Shown here: positions 1 through 6,346 of the stretch, piece after piece | Position numbering within the stretch: the stretch's first letter is position 1 | How the letters are laid out: each line of letters opens with the position of its first letter | Source of the DNA: Alistipes sp. | GTDB taxonomy: Bacteria > Bacteroidota > Bacteroidia > Bacteroidales > Rikenellaceae | DNA: 7,035 nt | Direction of reading: 5' to 3' | Assembly (NCBI GenBank): GCA_022511355.1 | Contig: JAFLRS010000087.1 | Span: 1-7,035, forward strand | The notes under the pieces: model-generated | What the model was told of the DNA's origin: nothing | What the model saw: the letters and a program-made list of their open reading frames with translations, nothing else | The model's database searches: none | Position numbers and translations under genes: made by a program

Positions 1-36
1 TTTACAAAGTTATTATAAAAATTCGAAATAAAGTTT

Positions 37-44
37 TATCTTTG
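37..44 (+). promoter_or_regulatory. Candidate Bacteroidetes -7 box upstream of recQ
   Basis: The octamer TATCTTTG matches the Bacteroidetes sigma factor -7 consensus TAnnTTTG exactly and lies 35 bases before the recQ ATG, which would give a leader of roughly 25-30 bases. No clear TTTG or TTG -33 element is found about 20 bases further upstream, so only half of the promoter is supported. The same octamer occurs in the promoter of the receptor gene at 3715-6120. Transcription from here would probably read through all three plus-strand genes to the terminator after rsmA. Confidence 0.5.
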
Positions 45-79
45 ACTGAAAATGTGGAAATCGACATTTTTTGACTTTC

Positions 80-2278
80 ATGGCTACTGACAGATACGAC
101 GGAGAAAAGCTCCACGCTAAACTTAAGGAGTATTTCGGATTCTCTTCGTTCAAGGGGAATCAGGAGGGTGTAATACGCAACGTCCTTGCAGGCAGGGACA
201 CCTTCGTGCTTATGCCTACGGGCGGCGGCAAGTCGCTGTGTTATCAGCTTCCGGCGCTGCTGATGGATGGCGTGGCCATCATCATTTCGCCTCTGATAGC
301 GCTCATGAAGAATCAGGTCGATTCGATGCGCACCTTCTCCACCGAATCGGGAATCGCGCACTTCCTCAACTCTTCGCTCAGCAAGGCCATGGTGCAGCAG
401 GTGCGCGAGGATGTGCTGGCCGGAAAGACCAAACTTCTCTATTTCGCTCCCGAATCGCTCACCAAAGAGGACAATGTGGCATTTCTGCGCAAAATCAAAA
501 TATCGTTCTACGCCATCGACGAAGCGCACTGCATATCGGAATGGGGCCACGACTTCCGCCCCGAATACCGCCGCATACGACCCATAATCAACGATATAGG
601 TCAGGCTCCGCTGATAGCCCTCACCGCTACGGCGACCCCCAAGGTGCAGCTCGACATACAGAAGAATCTGGGTATGTCCGACGCCACGGTATTCAAATCG
701 TCGTTCAACCGTCCGAACCTCTACTACGAAATACGGCCCAAACACAATGCCGAACACGAAATAATCCGCTTCATAAAGCAGAACGAAGGCAAGAGCGGCA
801 TTATCTACTGTCTGAGCCGCAAGAAGGTGGAGGAGCTGGCCGAACTGCTTGTGGCCAACAGCATCAAGGCACTGCCTTATCATGCGGGCATGGATGCGCA
901 GACGCGCGCCGACAATCAGGATGCCTTCATCATGGAGCGTGTCGATGTGATAGTGGCCACCATCGCATTCGGAATGGGCATCGACAAGCCCGACGTGCGC
1001 TATGTCATCCATTACGACATCCCCAAGTCGCTCGAGGGTTACTATCAGGAGACGGGCCGCGCCGGACGTGACGGAGGCGAGGGTATATGTCTTACCTTTT
1101 ACAGCTACAAGGATATTCAGAAACTCGAAAAGTTCATGCAGGGCAAGCCTATCGCCGAACAGGAGATAGGAAAACTGCTTTTGCTCGAGACGGTGTCCTA
1201 TGCCGAGAGTGCATTGTGCCGCCGCAAGACTCTGCTTCACTACTTCGGCGAGGAGTACGACGAGCCCAACTGCGGGAATTGCGACAACTGCCGCAGCGAA
1301 CGTCCGCACGTCGAGGCCAAGAATGAGATGAAGATGGTGCTGGAGGCTCTGCGCGACGTGGGCGACAAGTTCAAGATAGACCACATCGTAAATCTTATGA
1401 CGGGCAAGACCACCGCCATGATAAAGAGCTACGGACACAACAAACTGAAGTGGTTCGGTGCGGGTTCGGGTCACGACGACCGTTTCTGGGGAGCGGTGCT
1501 GCGTCAGGCGCTGATAATGGGGCTTATCGACAAGAATATCGAGAATTACGGTCTTATATCGGTGAATGCCGAGGGTGAGAAGTATATACAGTTCCCGCGT
1601 CCCGTTACGGTGGCTCTCGACCGCGACTACGACGAAGAGGAGCGCGAAGCCGAGTCGGCGGTGCCGTCGGGCAAGGGCGGAGCGGCCGATGAAGAGCTGT
1701 TCGCCATGCTGAAGGATTTGCGCAAGAAGGTGGCCAAGAAGAACGGACTGCCTCCGTTCGTGATATTTCAGGACCCCTCGCTCGAGGATATGTCGGTTCA
1801 GTACCCCATCACCATCGAGGAGATGCAGAACATTACGGGCGTAGGTGCGGGCAAGGCCAGGAAGTTCGGCGAGGAGTTCATTAAGCTCATCAAGGCTTAT
1901 GTCGAGGAGAAGGATATAGTCCGTCCGCAGGATATGGTGGTGAAGTCGGTGGGCAACCGTTCGGGCAACAAGATTTTCATAATACAGTCCATCGACCGTC
2001 AGATGGATTTCGAGGATATAGCCCGTGCGCGCGATTTGGATTTCGACGAGCTGCTGAGCGAAATCGAAGGCATAGTCAATTCGGGAACTCGTCTGGACAT
2101 ATCCTACTACATCAACGAGTTCATGGACGAGGAGAAGGCCGAGGACATATACCTCTATTTCAAGGAGGATGCCCAGAGCGATTCGCTGGATGAGGCCATA
2201 GCCGAACTGGGCAGCGACTACACCGACGAGGAGATACGTTTGGTGAGGATAAAGTTTATTTGCGAACAGGGTAATTAG
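80..2278 (+). CDS. recQ: ATP-dependent DNA helicase RecQ (long Bacteroidetes form)
   Basis: This is a cytoplasmic superfamily 2 helicase that unwinds DNA 3' to 5' during recombination and repair. The product is 732 residues from the ATG at 80; a TTG at 71 is in frame but less likely. Visible helicase motifs are Walker A MPTGGGKS (45-52), DEAH (147-150) followed by the RecQ aromatic-rich loop CISEWGHDFRPEY (151-163), TATAT (182-186), and motif VI QETGRAGRDG (323-332). The RecQ-C-terminal zinc site is intact, with Cys380, Cys398, Cys401 and Cys404. A winged-helix region follows, then an acidic linker (about 513-535) and an HRDC domain (about 536-611). About 120 residues follow the HRDC domain, which makes the protein longer than the roughly 610 residues of E. 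coli RecQ; I infer this tail is helical and possibly helix-turn-helix. There is no Shine-Dalgarno sequence. It is the first gene of a probable three-gene operon. The family assignment is secure. Confidence 0.97.
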   Translation: MATDRYDGEKLHAKLKEYFGFSSFKGNQEGVIRNVLAGRDTFVLMPTGGGKSLCYQLPALLMDGVAIIISPLIALMKNQVDSMRTFSTESGIAHFLNSSLSKAMVQQVREDVLAGKTKLLYFAPESLTKEDNVAFLRKIKISFYAIDEAHCISEWGHDFRPEYRRIRPIINDIGQAPLIALTATATPKVQLDIQKNLGMSDATVFKSSFNRPNLYYEIRPKHNAEHEIIRFIKQNEGKSGIIYCLSRKKVEELAELLVANSIKALPYHAGMDAQTRADNQDAFIMERVDVIVATIAFGMGIDKPDVRYVIHYDIPKSLEGYYQETGRAGRDGGEGICLTFYSYKDIQKLEKFMQGKPIAEQEIGKLLLLETVSYAESALCRRKTLLHYFGEEYDEPNCGNCDNCRSERPHVEAKNEMKMVLEALRDVGDKFKIDHIVNLMTGKTTAMIKSYGHNKLKWFGAGSGHDDRFWGAVLRQALIMGLIDKNIENYGLISVNAEGEKYIQFPRPVTVALDRDYDEEEREAESAVPSGKGGAADEELFAMLKDLRKKVAKKNGLPPFVIFQDPSLEDMSVQYPITIEEMQNITGVGAGKARKFGEEFIKLIKAYVEEKDIVRPQDMVVKSVGNRSGNKIFIIQSIDRQMDFEDIARARDLDFDELLSEIEGIVNSGTRLDISYYINEFMDEEKAEDIYLYFKEDAQSDSLDEAIAELGSDYTDEEIRLVRIKFICEQGN

Positions 2279-2294
2279 TCAAAACGGAATCGAT

Positions 2295-2879
2295 ATGAAG
2301 AGATTTTTTATATTCATAATGCTTTTGTCGTGCGGTGTTGCGACAGCCGAAGCCCAGAGTTGGGTCGATGCCTTGAAGAAGGTCGCCACCGATTATGTGG
2401 ATGAAGCCACGGGCGGCAAACTCACGGCTGTAGCCATTGTCGGGACGTGGGGATACAAGAAACCGGCTGTTCGGTTCGACGGCGACGATGCTGCCGGCAA
2501 TGTGGCAGGTGCGCTTGTCGGTTCGTCGGCTGATTCGAAGCTCACGTCGGTCTTCGAGAAGGTTGGCATTCGCGAGGGGATATGTTCGATAACTTTTGAT
2601 TCGTCGGGCAATTTCTCTATGCCGGTGAAGTCGAAAACTTTGTCGGGGACCTACACTTTCGACCCCGAGACTCATGTCATAACTCTCGATACGGGCAAAT
2701 TGGGCTCTTTTTCGGGCAGGGCCTATATCAACGGTACGCAGCTCGAGCTGGTATTTCCGGCCCGCAAGCTGGTCGATTTGGTAGTGGCTTTGGGTTCGAA
2801 GGTTTCGGCGTTGTCGTCGGTTGTGTCGATGTTCGAGAAGTTCGAAAACGCTTACATAGGTTTTGCCTTCGAGCGTTGA
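2295..2879 (+). CDS. Small exported protein, probable DUF4923 family
   Basis: The protein has 194 residues and no known function. Its N-terminus is a signal peptide: Lys2-Arg3, a hydrophobic core FFIFIMLL, then cleavage most likely after Ala20 (AEA|QS), leaving an N-terminal Gln. An alternative lipoprotein reading uses LLSC with Cys13 as the lipidated residue, but the -2 Leu is a poor lipobox fit. The mature part starts with a short amphipathic helix (about 22-38), then IVGTWGYKKP (48-57) and alternating beta-strand-like stretches such as GTYTFDPETHVITL (118-131), and ends in NAYIGFAFER. This pattern resembles the DUF4923 proteins of Bacteroidales, which look lipocalin-like; I assign it from memory of the family. 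It begins 16 bases after the recQ stop and ends 4 bases before the rsmA start, so it is almost certainly cotranscribed with both. It would act in the periplasm or at the outer membrane, unlike its cytoplasmic neighbours. Confidence 0.85.
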   Translation: MKRFFIFIMLLSCGVATAEAQSWVDALKKVATDYVDEATGGKLTAVAIVGTWGYKKPAVRFDGDDAAGNVAGALVGSSADSKLTSVFEKVGIREGICSITFDSSGNFSMPVKSKTLSGTYTFDPETHVITLDTGKLGSFSGRAYINGTQLELVFPARKLVDLVVALGSKVSALSSVVSMFEKFENAYIGFAFER

Positions 2880-2883
2880 ACCG

Positions 2884-3669
2884 ATGGAGGTAAGGGCTAA
2901 AAAATCTTTGGGTCAGCACTTTCTGACCGATTCCAATATCGCGCGCAAGATAGCCGGTGCAATGTCGGGCGGGGATGCGGCGTCGCCTGCCGATGTTCTG
3001 GAGGTGGGTTGCGGAACGGGTATGCTTACACGTTTTCTGCTCGAACGCGACGATTTGCGCACTTTCGGAGCCGAAATCGACGGCGAGAGCGTCGCCTATC
3101 TCAGGGAGCATTATCCCGAATTTGCATCCGAACGGCTGTGGGAGTGTGATTTTCTGGAGATGAACCTTGCGGAGAGATTTCCGTCGGGAGTGCGTGTCAT
3201 AGGCAATTTTCCCTATAATATTTCGTCGCAGATATTTTTCAAGATTATCGAGAATCGCGATTCGGTGCCCGAATGCGTGGGCATGATTCAGAAGGAGGTG
3301 GCGGTGCGCATAGCCGAAAAGGCTGGTTCGCGCGAATACGGCATTCTGAGCGTGTTGTTGCAGGCGTGGTACGACATCGAATATCTGTTCACGGTGAACG
3401 AGAGCGTATTCAATCCGCCGCCGAAGGTGAAGAGTGCGGTGATAAGATTGAAGCGCAATTCGGTGCGGCGGCTCGATTGCGACGAGGCGTTGTTCGTGAA
3501 GGTGGTGAAGGCTGCATTCGGTCAGCGCCGCAAGATGCTGCGCAATCCGCTGCGGGCGGCATTCGGTTCGTTCGGAGGAGCCGAACACCGATTCTTCACG
3601 ATGCGGGCCGAGCAGTTGTCGGTTTCCGATTTCGAGGAGCTTGCCCGATGGGTGGCCGAGCATAGGTAA
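2884..3669 (+). CDS. rsmA: 16S rRNA (adenine(1518)-N(6)/adenine(1519)-N(6))-dimethyltransferase RsmA (KsgA)
   Basis: The enzyme uses S-adenosylmethionine to dimethylate two adjacent adenines in the 3'-terminal hairpin of 16S rRNA (A1518 and A1519 in E. coli numbering), a late step in small-subunit assembly. The product is 261 residues, close to the usual family length. Visible motifs are KKSLGQHFL near the N-terminus (6-14), SAM motif I EVGCGTGMLT (40-49), the acidic SAM-ribose contact in AEID (63-66), the catalytic motif NFPYNIS (108-114), QKEVAVRI (136-143), FNPPPKVKSAVI (176-187), and the C-terminal FGQRRKMLRNPL (212-223). Cys43 replaces the more common Pro in motif I. The ATG at 2884 puts the conserved KKSLGQHF block just after the start; an in-frame TTG at 2863 would overlap the upstream gene and is less likely. 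The four-base gap to the upstream stop and the lack of a Shine-Dalgarno sequence suggest translational coupling. It is the last gene of the cluster, with a terminator 6 bases downstream. Confidence 0.97.
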   Translation: MEVRAKKSLGQHFLTDSNIARKIAGAMSGGDAASPADVLEVGCGTGMLTRFLLERDDLRTFGAEIDGESVAYLREHYPEFASERLWECDFLEMNLAERFPSGVRVIGNFPYNISSQIFFKIIENRDSVPECVGMIQKEVAVRIAEKAGSREYGILSVLLQAWYDIEYLFTVNESVFNPPPKVKSAVIRLKRNSVRRLDCDEALFVKVVKAAFGQRRKMLRNPLRAAFGSFGGAEHRFFTMRAEQLSVSDFEELARWVAEHR

Positions 3670-3675
3670 AATGCG

Positions 3676-3709
3676 AAAAAAAAAAGAGTGCTTCGGCACT
3701 CTTTTTTTT
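3676..3709. terminator. Bidirectional intrinsic terminator between convergent genes
   Basis: Ten A residues (3676-3685) precede the stem GAGTGC (3686-3691), loop TTCG, and stem GCACTC (3696-3701), followed by eight T residues (3702-3709). The G/C-containing stem is 6 bp, extendable by eight A-T pairs. On the plus strand the loop is C(UUCG)G, the extra-stable tetraloop, followed by U8, which suits termination of rsmA 6 bases after its stop. On the minus strand the same stem carries a CGAA loop and is followed by U10, which suits termination of the receptor gene, whose stop lies 5 bases away. One hairpin therefore serves both transcripts. Confidence 0.93.
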
Positions 3710-3714
3710 GTTGT

Positions 3715-6120
3715 CTACTTTGCCAGACGGCTTTCGTCGGCATCCGATTCTATCTTTCTGACGTTGAACTTCTTGCCCGAATTGAAATTGTAGGAGGCCG
3801 AGAATATGAATGCGGGTCTGGACCATCCCTGTTTAATGGTTATGGAGCGTGTGAATCCGGCATCCTTGTAGGATATGCGGTTGTTCATGGGTATGATGTT
3901 GCGGACGCCTGCGGAGAGTGTAAGTTTGTCGTCGAGGAGTCGTTTTTTGACCGATGCGCTCATGGAGTTGATGCCGCCCATGGAGATGTTGGAGATGTAG
4001 GTTTTGGCCATTCCGAAGTAGTCGATGCTGATGTAGAATTGCAGCGGCAGGGTGAAGGTAGTCGAGAGGCTCCAGTTGAGCAAGGGGTGGAACACCTGCG
4101 CTTCGCCTTTGCGGATGCGCGTTCCCTGATATCCGCCCGTGAGATTGATGTTGGCCGACCACCATCGGGTGAACTGAAAGGGCAGGTTGGCTGTCAGGAA
4201 ATAGCCGTCCACGCGGTCGAGGTTTTCCTGACCTATGTAGTTGATATTGGGGTCATCGGGGTCGGTGAGTGCGACCTGCTGAATCTCGTCGCGCGCGAAT
4301 GTGGCCGCGAACGAGATGGTATACTTGTATTTGAGTACGGCCGACAGTGTGATTTGGTCGTAGAATGAGGGTGCGAGGTCGGGATTGCCGGTTTGGTAGG
4401 TGTACTCCGAGACCTGACTGCGTGCGGGGTTGAGGGCCCAGAAGTTGGGTCGTCTGATGTTGCGTGCATACTGCCCCACGAGCATATAGGAGTAGTCTTT
4501 GGTGAGTCCGAACGATATGTTGGCGTTGGGGAAGAGGCTGAAATAGTTTTGTCGTGCTATGTTGTTGTGTCCGGAGGTGTTGGTGTATTCGCCGCGCAGA
4601 CCTGCGGTTATGCCCCAGCGTCCGAGTCGGGCTGCGGCTATGGCGTAGAGAGCGGCTATGTTTTCGGTGTAGTTCACGTCGTAGTTGTAGTCGGGACGTG
4701 TTATCCACGCGTCGTTTTGCAGATGGTCGTAGACGGAGAAGCTCTCCATGAGGTTGTAGGTGTATTTTGCGCCGGTTTTGAGGGTAAATTTGGGTGAGAA
4801 GACCTTTTCGCAGGCGATGCTGACGGTGGCTATGTTGTAGTCGGTGCCCGACCGGTCGCGATAGATGCTGTCGCGCATATGGCTGATGCCGGCGATTTCG
4901 GTAATTTTTTCGGTTGTGTAGTCGTTGCCCGACGACGATTTCTGATTGGTGTAGTCGGCCAGCACCTTCAGCACCGAACCGAGCGTATCGAGTTTGGCTA
5001 TGTAGTTGAAACGTGCGGTGATGTTGTGCGAGCGGCCTTTGCCGGAATAGCGGCCGATGCTTGTTTCGGTGAGTTGTTGCAGCGGGTCGGTGAGTTGCGA
5101 CGATGTGTTGTTGGGCGATTTCTCTCTGCTGCCGTTGTATTCGACCTCGACGCCTGTGCTGTGACGGCTGTTTATTTCGCAGATTGCACCTGCTTTGGCA
5201 CGATACCATTGCGAGGGTTGCGGCAGGTCGGAGGTGGCTGTAATGCTGTTGTCGTTCATGGGGTAGCGCGTCACCTCTTCGGAGGTGAATCGGTTGCGGC
5301 TGTAGTTGTAGTAGCCCGAAGCGCTGAGGGTCCATTTGCCGTTGCGGTAGTCGATGTTGGCCGAGGGCGAGACGAGTTGCAGCATATCGTTGATGTTGGA
5401 GCGCAGAGTGACGCTTCCCATCAGACCGTCGTCGCGTCGTTGCCGCAGCGTGATTTTTATTATTCCGCCTGAGGAGTCGGCATCGTAATCGGCGCCCGAG
5501 ACGGGGACCACCTCTATTTTCTGAATCTCTTCGGTTTTCAGTCCGCGCAGATAGCTGAGCAGTTGGTCGCCCGTGTAGCGTATTTCGCGTTCGTTCACGT
5601 AGACTTTCGTTCCGGTTTTGCCGTTCACGGTTATTTTGTCGTCGTTGATGAATACGCCGGGCGAGGTTTGCAGAATCTCCACGCCGTCTTTGCCTATGGC
5701 GGCGGGCATATTGGCGACGTCCACCACGAATCGGTCGGCTTCGCGCCGGATTATCTGCGCTGTAACTTCGACTTTGCCTATGCGGATGTCGGACTCTTCG
5801 AGTGTGATGACGCCAATGTCGAGCGGACCGTCGAGTCGTATTTCGCGGATTTCGGTTTTGCAGCCTATGAATTCGAACGAGAGGGTATATTCTCCGTCGC
5901 GCAGCGGGAGCGAGAATGCGCCGTTGTCGTCGGTGACGGTGCCGTCGGCCTGCACTCCTTTTTGCAGAGCCACCACCGTGGCATAGGCTACGGGAGCGCC
6001 TTCGGAGTCGATGATGCGGCCGGTGACGGGCGATTGTATCTGTTTGAATGTCTTTGCATTGACCGATGTCGTGAGTACTGTTCCGAGTACTATGAGCAAG
6101 GCTGTAGCGAAGTGTTTCAT
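3715..6120 (-). CDS. TonB-dependent receptor-like outer-membrane beta-barrel protein
   Basis: The product has 801 residues from the ATG at 6118-6120. An upstream in-frame ATG (from 6198) would add 26 residues ahead of an evident signal peptide and would lie upstream of the -7 box, so it was not used. The signal peptide is MKHFATALLIVLGTVLTTSVNA, cleaved probably after Ala22. A carboxypeptidase-regulatory-like beta-sandwich follows (about 32-108: GRIIDSEGAPVAYATVV, DDNGAFSLPL), then a plug-like domain (about 112-226: LQTSPGVFIND, KVYVNEREI, KIEVVPVSGADYDADSSGG), and a long beta-barrel (about 235-785) rich in alternating aromatic strands, as in the OMP_b-brl_3 (PF14905) type. The block RRPNFWALNP (556-565) plus GNPDLAPS (578-585) is typical of these receptors. 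The last strand FIFSASYNFNSGKKF is followed by a charged tail to Lys801. No clear TonB box and no adjacent susD-like gene are seen, so the ligand is unknown and this is not a classical SusCD glycan system. It appears to be monocistronic within the window. Confidence 0.92.
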   Translation of the reverse strand: MKHFATALLIVLGTVLTTSVNAKTFKQIQSPVTGRIIDSEGAPVAYATVVALQKGVQADGTVTDDNGAFSLPLRDGEYTLSFEFIGCKTEIREIRLDGPLDIGVITLEESDIRIGKVEVTAQIIRREADRFVVDVANMPAAIGKDGVEILQTSPGVFINDDKITVNGKTGTKVYVNEREIRYTGDQLLSYLRGLKTEEIQKIEVVPVSGADYDADSSGGIIKITLRQRRDDGLMGSVTLRSNINDMLQLVSPSANIDYRNGKWTLSASGYYNYSRNRFTSEEVTRYPMNDNSITATSDLPQPSQWYRAKAGAICEINSRHSTGVEVEYNGSREKSPNNTSSQLTDPLQQLTETSIGRYSGKGRSHNITARFNYIAKLDTLGSVLKVLADYTNQKSSSGNDYTTEKITEIAGISHMRDSIYRDRSGTDYNIATVSIACEKVFSPKFTLKTGAKYTYNLMESFSVYDHLQNDAWITRPDYNYDVNYTENIAALYAIAAARLGRWGITAGLRGEYTNTSGHNNIARQNYFSLFPNANISFGLTKDYSYMLVGQYARNIRRPNFWALNPARSQVSEYTYQTGNPDLAPSFYDQITLSAVLKYKYTISFAATFARDEIQQVALTDPDDPNINYIGQENLDRVDGYFLTANLPFQFTRWWSANINLTGGYQGTRIRKGEAQVFHPLLNWSLSTTFTLPLQFYISIDYFGMAKTYISNISMGGINSMSASVKKRLLDDKLTLSAGVRNIIPMNNRISYKDAGFTRSITIKQGWSRPAFIFSASYNFNSGKKFNVRKIESDADESRLAK

Positions 6121-6166
6121 AATCTGTTTGCTGCGTTTTTGCGATGAAACTTTGACTTTGACGATG

Positions 6167-6198
6167 CAAAGATATGTTAATTTTTTATAATTATGCAA
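6167..6198 (-). promoter_or_regulatory. Candidate promoter of the outer-membrane receptor gene
   Basis: Read on the minus strand, a -7 box TATCTTTG (6174 to 6167) matches TAnnTTTG exactly. A TTG (6198 to 6196, within TATTGCA) lies upstream with a 21-base AT-rich spacer, compatible with a weak -33 element. Transcription would start near 6160, giving a leader of about 40 bases before the ATG at 6120. The spacer holds the palindrome ATAATTAT (6187-6194). The call is by consensus match only; the -33 element has TTG rather than TTTG. Confidence 0.6.
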
Positions 6199-6242
6199 TA
6201 CATAGTAGTGATTTTTTTGATTTTTTTTCGTCGGTCAAAAAA

Positions 6243-6273
6243 TTGGATGATAGAGGATGTTTTTGTAAATTTG
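6243..6273 (+). promoter_or_regulatory. Candidate promoter of the pyruvate oxidoreductase gene
   Basis: TAAATTTG at 6266-6273 matches the Bacteroidetes -7 consensus TAnnTTTG, and TTG at 6243-6245 is a plausible -33 element with a 20-base spacer. Transcription would start near 6278-6281, giving a leader of about 65-70 bases before the ATG at 6347. The -7 box overlaps the left arm of an inverted repeat (GCGCAC at 6273-6278, GTGCGC at 6305-6310) that might be an operator. T-rich and A-rich tracts lie just upstream (6211-6242), which might help RNA polymerase binding. Confidence 0.62.
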
Positions 6274-6310
6274 CGCACGGAATGCGTACTTATATATATG
6301 AGGAGTGCGC
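6273..6310. repeat. Inverted repeat around the predicted nifJ transcription start
   Basis: GCGCAC (6273-6278) and GTGCGC (6305-6310) are perfect 6-base inverted arms separated by 26 bases. The match extends to 8 of 9 positions if the flanking TTT (6270-6272) and GAA (6311-6313) are included. The left arm begins at the last base of the -7 box and the right arm lies in the leader. Because the predicted RNA start is at or after the left arm, a DNA operator is more likely than an RNA hairpin. Chance occurrence is possible for arms this short. Confidence 0.4.
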
Positions 6311-6346
6311 GAAACAGAGAGAAATCCAACTAAACAGAACAAAAAT

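Noticed and set aside
70..78. TTTGACTTT just before recQ also occurs at 6151-6159
   Set aside because: A nine-base match in AT-rich leaders is readily explained by chance and the context differs.
2..1474. Long 490-codon open frame on the minus strand opposite recQ
   Set aside because: It lies wholly antisense to a well-supported helicase, has no recognisable motif, and follows from codon bias that removes stops on the opposite strand.
2863..2883. Upstream TTG start for rsmA overlapping the DUF4923-like gene
   Set aside because: The ATG at 2884 places the conserved N-terminal KKSLGQHF block at the usual distance from the start, so the extension is not needed.
2728..3699. 323-codon minus-strand open frame opposite rsmA
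   Set aside because: It runs through the terminator and across rsmA, whose motifs are intact on the plus strand; the composition is His/Arg/Leu-rich as in other shadow frames.
4253..6169. 638-codon minus-strand frame overlapping the receptor gene
   Set aside because: It is a different frame of the same strand, extremely rich in Arg, His and Gln with no domain signature, whereas the receptor frame has clear family blocks.
6121..6198. N-terminal extension of the receptor from an ATG at 6198
   Set aside because: It would bury the signal peptide 26 residues inside the protein and starts upstream of the predicted -7 box.
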